Shown here: positions 62,904-64,000 of the stretch, in pieces
Layout: each line of letters opens with the position of its first letter
Numbering within the stretch: the first letter of the stretch is position 1
NCBI RefSeq assembly: GCF_030268045.1
Contig: NZ_BSDC01000001.1
Coordinates: forward strand, 496,001 to 560,000
Length of the DNA stretch: 64,000 bases
Source of the DNA: Geothrix edaphica
Lineage (GTDB): Bacteria > Acidobacteriota > Holophagae > Holophagales > Holophagaceae
Direction: 5' to 3'
Translations under genes and position numbers: made by a program
The notes under the pieces: model-generated
Seen by the model: only the letters and a program-made list of their open reading frames with translations
Databases searched by the model: none
Told to the model about the DNA's origin: nothing

Positions 62904-63386
62904 TCATGCGGACGGCTCGCTGTTGGCCCGGATCCGGTTCAGGAAGCCCTTGAGCTGCTCCAGCTCCTCCCGCGTGAAGCCCTTCAGGTGGGCGTTCAGC
63001 ACCTTGATGGCGACCGGGGGCAGATGGGGCAGCAGCTCCTGGCCCGCGTCCGTGAGCTCCAGGTGGGTGACCCGGCGATCCTTGCTGCTGGGGACGCGCC
63101 GGATCAGGCCCTTCTCCTCCAGGCGGTCGAGCATGCGGGTCATGGAGCCGGTGTCGCAGTGGCCGAAGCGGCAGAGCTCGGCGGCCGTGGAGGCGCAGCC
63201 CCGGGCGATGCGCATGAGGATCACCCACTGGGCCCCGGTGATGCCCATGCCCTGGCTGGCCATCTCGTCATCGAACCCGGCCAGGATCCGCCGGGAGGCA
63301 TCGGCGATGAGGCGCCCGAGGCTCTCCTCGGGGCTGTAGTTCTCGGGGGTGTACAGCGGCTCGGCCGCCTTTGGATCAGTCTTCAT
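62904..63386 (-). CDS. MarR-family transcriptional repressor (EmrR-like)
   Basis: 160 aa winged-helix regulator. Recognition region: TGAQWVILMRIARGCASTAAELCRFGHCDTGSMTRMLDRLEEKGLI, then the wing RVPSSKDRRVTHLELTDAG. ATG at 63386 is used because a longer frame (to 63416) would start inside the candidate operator. It should repress its own operon and release on binding a pump substrate. Two cysteines in the recognition region could sense oxidation, which is speculation. Confidence 0.92.
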   Translation of the reverse strand: MKTDPKAAEPLYTPENYSPEESLGRLIADASRRILAGFDDEMASQGMGITGAQWVILMRIARGCASTAAELCRFGHCDTGSMTRMLDRLEEKGLIRRVPSSKDRRVTHLELTDAGQELLPHLPPVAIKVLNAHLKGFTREELEQLKGFLNRIRANSEPSA

Positions 63387-63404
63387 GGGAAGGGCCCCAA
63401 TTTG

Positions 63405-63462
63405 ATGCCTAAGCATTCACTGCCAGAGCAGCAATATTGAAGAGCTTTCCGCCCCCTGTCAA
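63405..63462 (-). promoter_or_regulatory. Promoter and palindromic operator of the efflux operon
   Basis: On the minus strand: TTGACA (63462-63457), an 18-base spacer and AATATT (63438-63433), then the palindrome ATGC-TTAG-GCAT (63416-63405) just past the expected start of transcription. The site is where a MarR protein would block its own promoter. Confidence 0.55.
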
Positions 63463-63559
63463 CGGGGGGCTGCGAACTTCCCCTCCTCCCGGCCCATTGA
63501 AAGAAGGGGCCGGCCCTTCGTCTACCATGGACGGGGATCCCCGCGACCCCGGAGGCCTC

Positions 63560-64000
63560 ATGAACCCTGCCTGGCTATGTCTACCCATCACGGGCCTGGC
63601 GGCGTTCGCCCAGGTGGTCCCCGCGCCGGCACCAGCCCGGCCCCAGTCCGAACCAGGGCCCGGGCGCGAGCTGGCCTTCCCGGGCTTCAACGCCTTTCCG
63701 CTGAAGGGCAGCGTGAAGGCGGGCGGCGCCCATTCCTACTTCGCGGTGATGGTGGCCGGCTCCGGCCCCACGGACCGGGACTGGTCCAATCCCCTGATCC
63801 CGACGCCGAGTCACGGCGGGCGCGACTTCGCGGCCTGGCTGCAGGGCCAGGGCATCGGCTCCCTGCGCTACGACAAGCGGTTCATCGGGTCGAAGGATCC
63901 CAAGCTGGACATCTCCCTGGACGCCCAGGTGGGCGACATCCGGGCGGCAATGCAGGCGGCGCGGTCCCTGCCCGAAGCCCGGGGGAAGAAGCTGCTCCTG
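63560..64000 (+). CDS. Secreted alpha/beta-hydrolase-like protein, 3' end outside window
   Basis: 147 codons are visible and the frame is still open at the window edge. ATG at 63560 follows GGAGG by four bases. Residues 1-17 (MNPAWLCLPITGLAAFA) are a probable signal peptide, then a Pro-rich linker. The segment VMVAGSGPTDRDWSNPLIP and the next FAAWLQGQGIGSLRYDKR match the start of alpha/beta hydrolases of the type annotated as peptidase S9-like: a strand with the oxyanion Gly-Ser-Gly and a later basic strand. The nucleophile serine would lie beyond the edge. Divergent from the marR operon. Confidence 0.75.
   Translation, partial: MNPAWLCLPITGLAAFAQVVPAPAPARPQSEPGPGRELAFPGFNAFPLKGSVKAGGAHSYFAVMVAGSGPTDRDWSNPLIPTPSHGGRDFAAWLQGQGIGSLRYDKRFIGSKDPKLDISLDAQVGDIRAAMQAARSLPEARGKKLLL

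Overview
The window is 64 kb of GC-rich, Gram-negative-type bacterial chromosome. LPS heptose genes, an outer-membrane efflux channel, Complex I and type IV pilus genes all point to a didermic respiratory bacterium. The overall mix (PilB-PilT-PilC cluster, an orphan PilR-like regulator, a ferredoxin-dependent 2-oxoacid oxidoreductase, FabI, HldD) fits Acidobacteriota of the Holophaga/Geothrix kind best. That placement is an inference from gene content and base composition; there is no rRNA in the window to settle it. Genes are densely packed, with many 1-10 bp overlaps and several GTG or TTG starts inside such overlaps.

Layout. 0-3 kb: dnaK (5' end cut) and dnaJ. 3-6.4 kb, minus strand: a diguanylate cyclase and a large helical protein of unknown function. 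6.4-14.6 kb: type IV pilus block pilB-pilT-pilC-pilin, then a convergent three-gene ABC exporter and a second pilin with a strong sigma-54 promoter and a terminator. 14.8-19.7 kb: TPR protein, fabI, Sel1-repeat protein, peroxiredoxin and a cysteine-desulfidase-like protein. 19.7-22.5 kb, minus: a compact peptide-type ABC importer without ATPases. 22.6-26.3 kb: ABC exporter translationally coupled to a FUSC protein. 26.3-27.9 kb, minus: a second PilB/GspE ATPase. 28-39 kb: nuoABCDHIJKLMN, an eleven-subunit Complex I without nuoEFG. 39-40.9 kb: only the membrane part of an ATP synthase (AtpZ-like, AtpI-like, a, c), ended by a strong terminator. 40.9-43.6 kb: a RelA/SpoT-like protein, a STAS protein and a PP2C phosphatase response regulator. 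43.6-48.8 kb, minus: hldD, an EamA transporter, a DUF1573 protein and two LPS-type glycosyltransferases. 49-54 kb: PilR-like regulator, pilin-like protein, yceD-rpmF-plsX-fabD. 54-57.4 kb: 2-oxoacid:ferredoxin oxidoreductase and a ferritin-like protein. 57.5-63.4 kb, minus: a membrane cytochrome c-like protein and a marR-tolC-emrA-emrB efflux operon interrupted by a GxxExxY gene. A hydrolase-like gene runs off the right end.

The non-coding DNA is the least ordinary part. Two elements 46 kb apart (2906-3175 and 48773-49047) have similar length and interior sequence and the same architecture, but different terminal inverted repeats; in each copy the two ends still pair, and a small internal hairpin shows three compensatory base-pair changes. 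Three other dyad families also occur: AGGATTAACAGG, CACCAAGACACCAAG and CCTCTGCG. The last flanks the GxxExxY gene and supplies its first codons.

Functional links: pilus genes and their sigma-54 control form one theme; energy conservation (Complex I without its NADH module, ferredoxin-reducing 2-oxoacid oxidoreductase, partial ATP synthase) a second; envelope and lipid synthesis a third. No rRNA, tRNA, CRISPR array or transposase was found.
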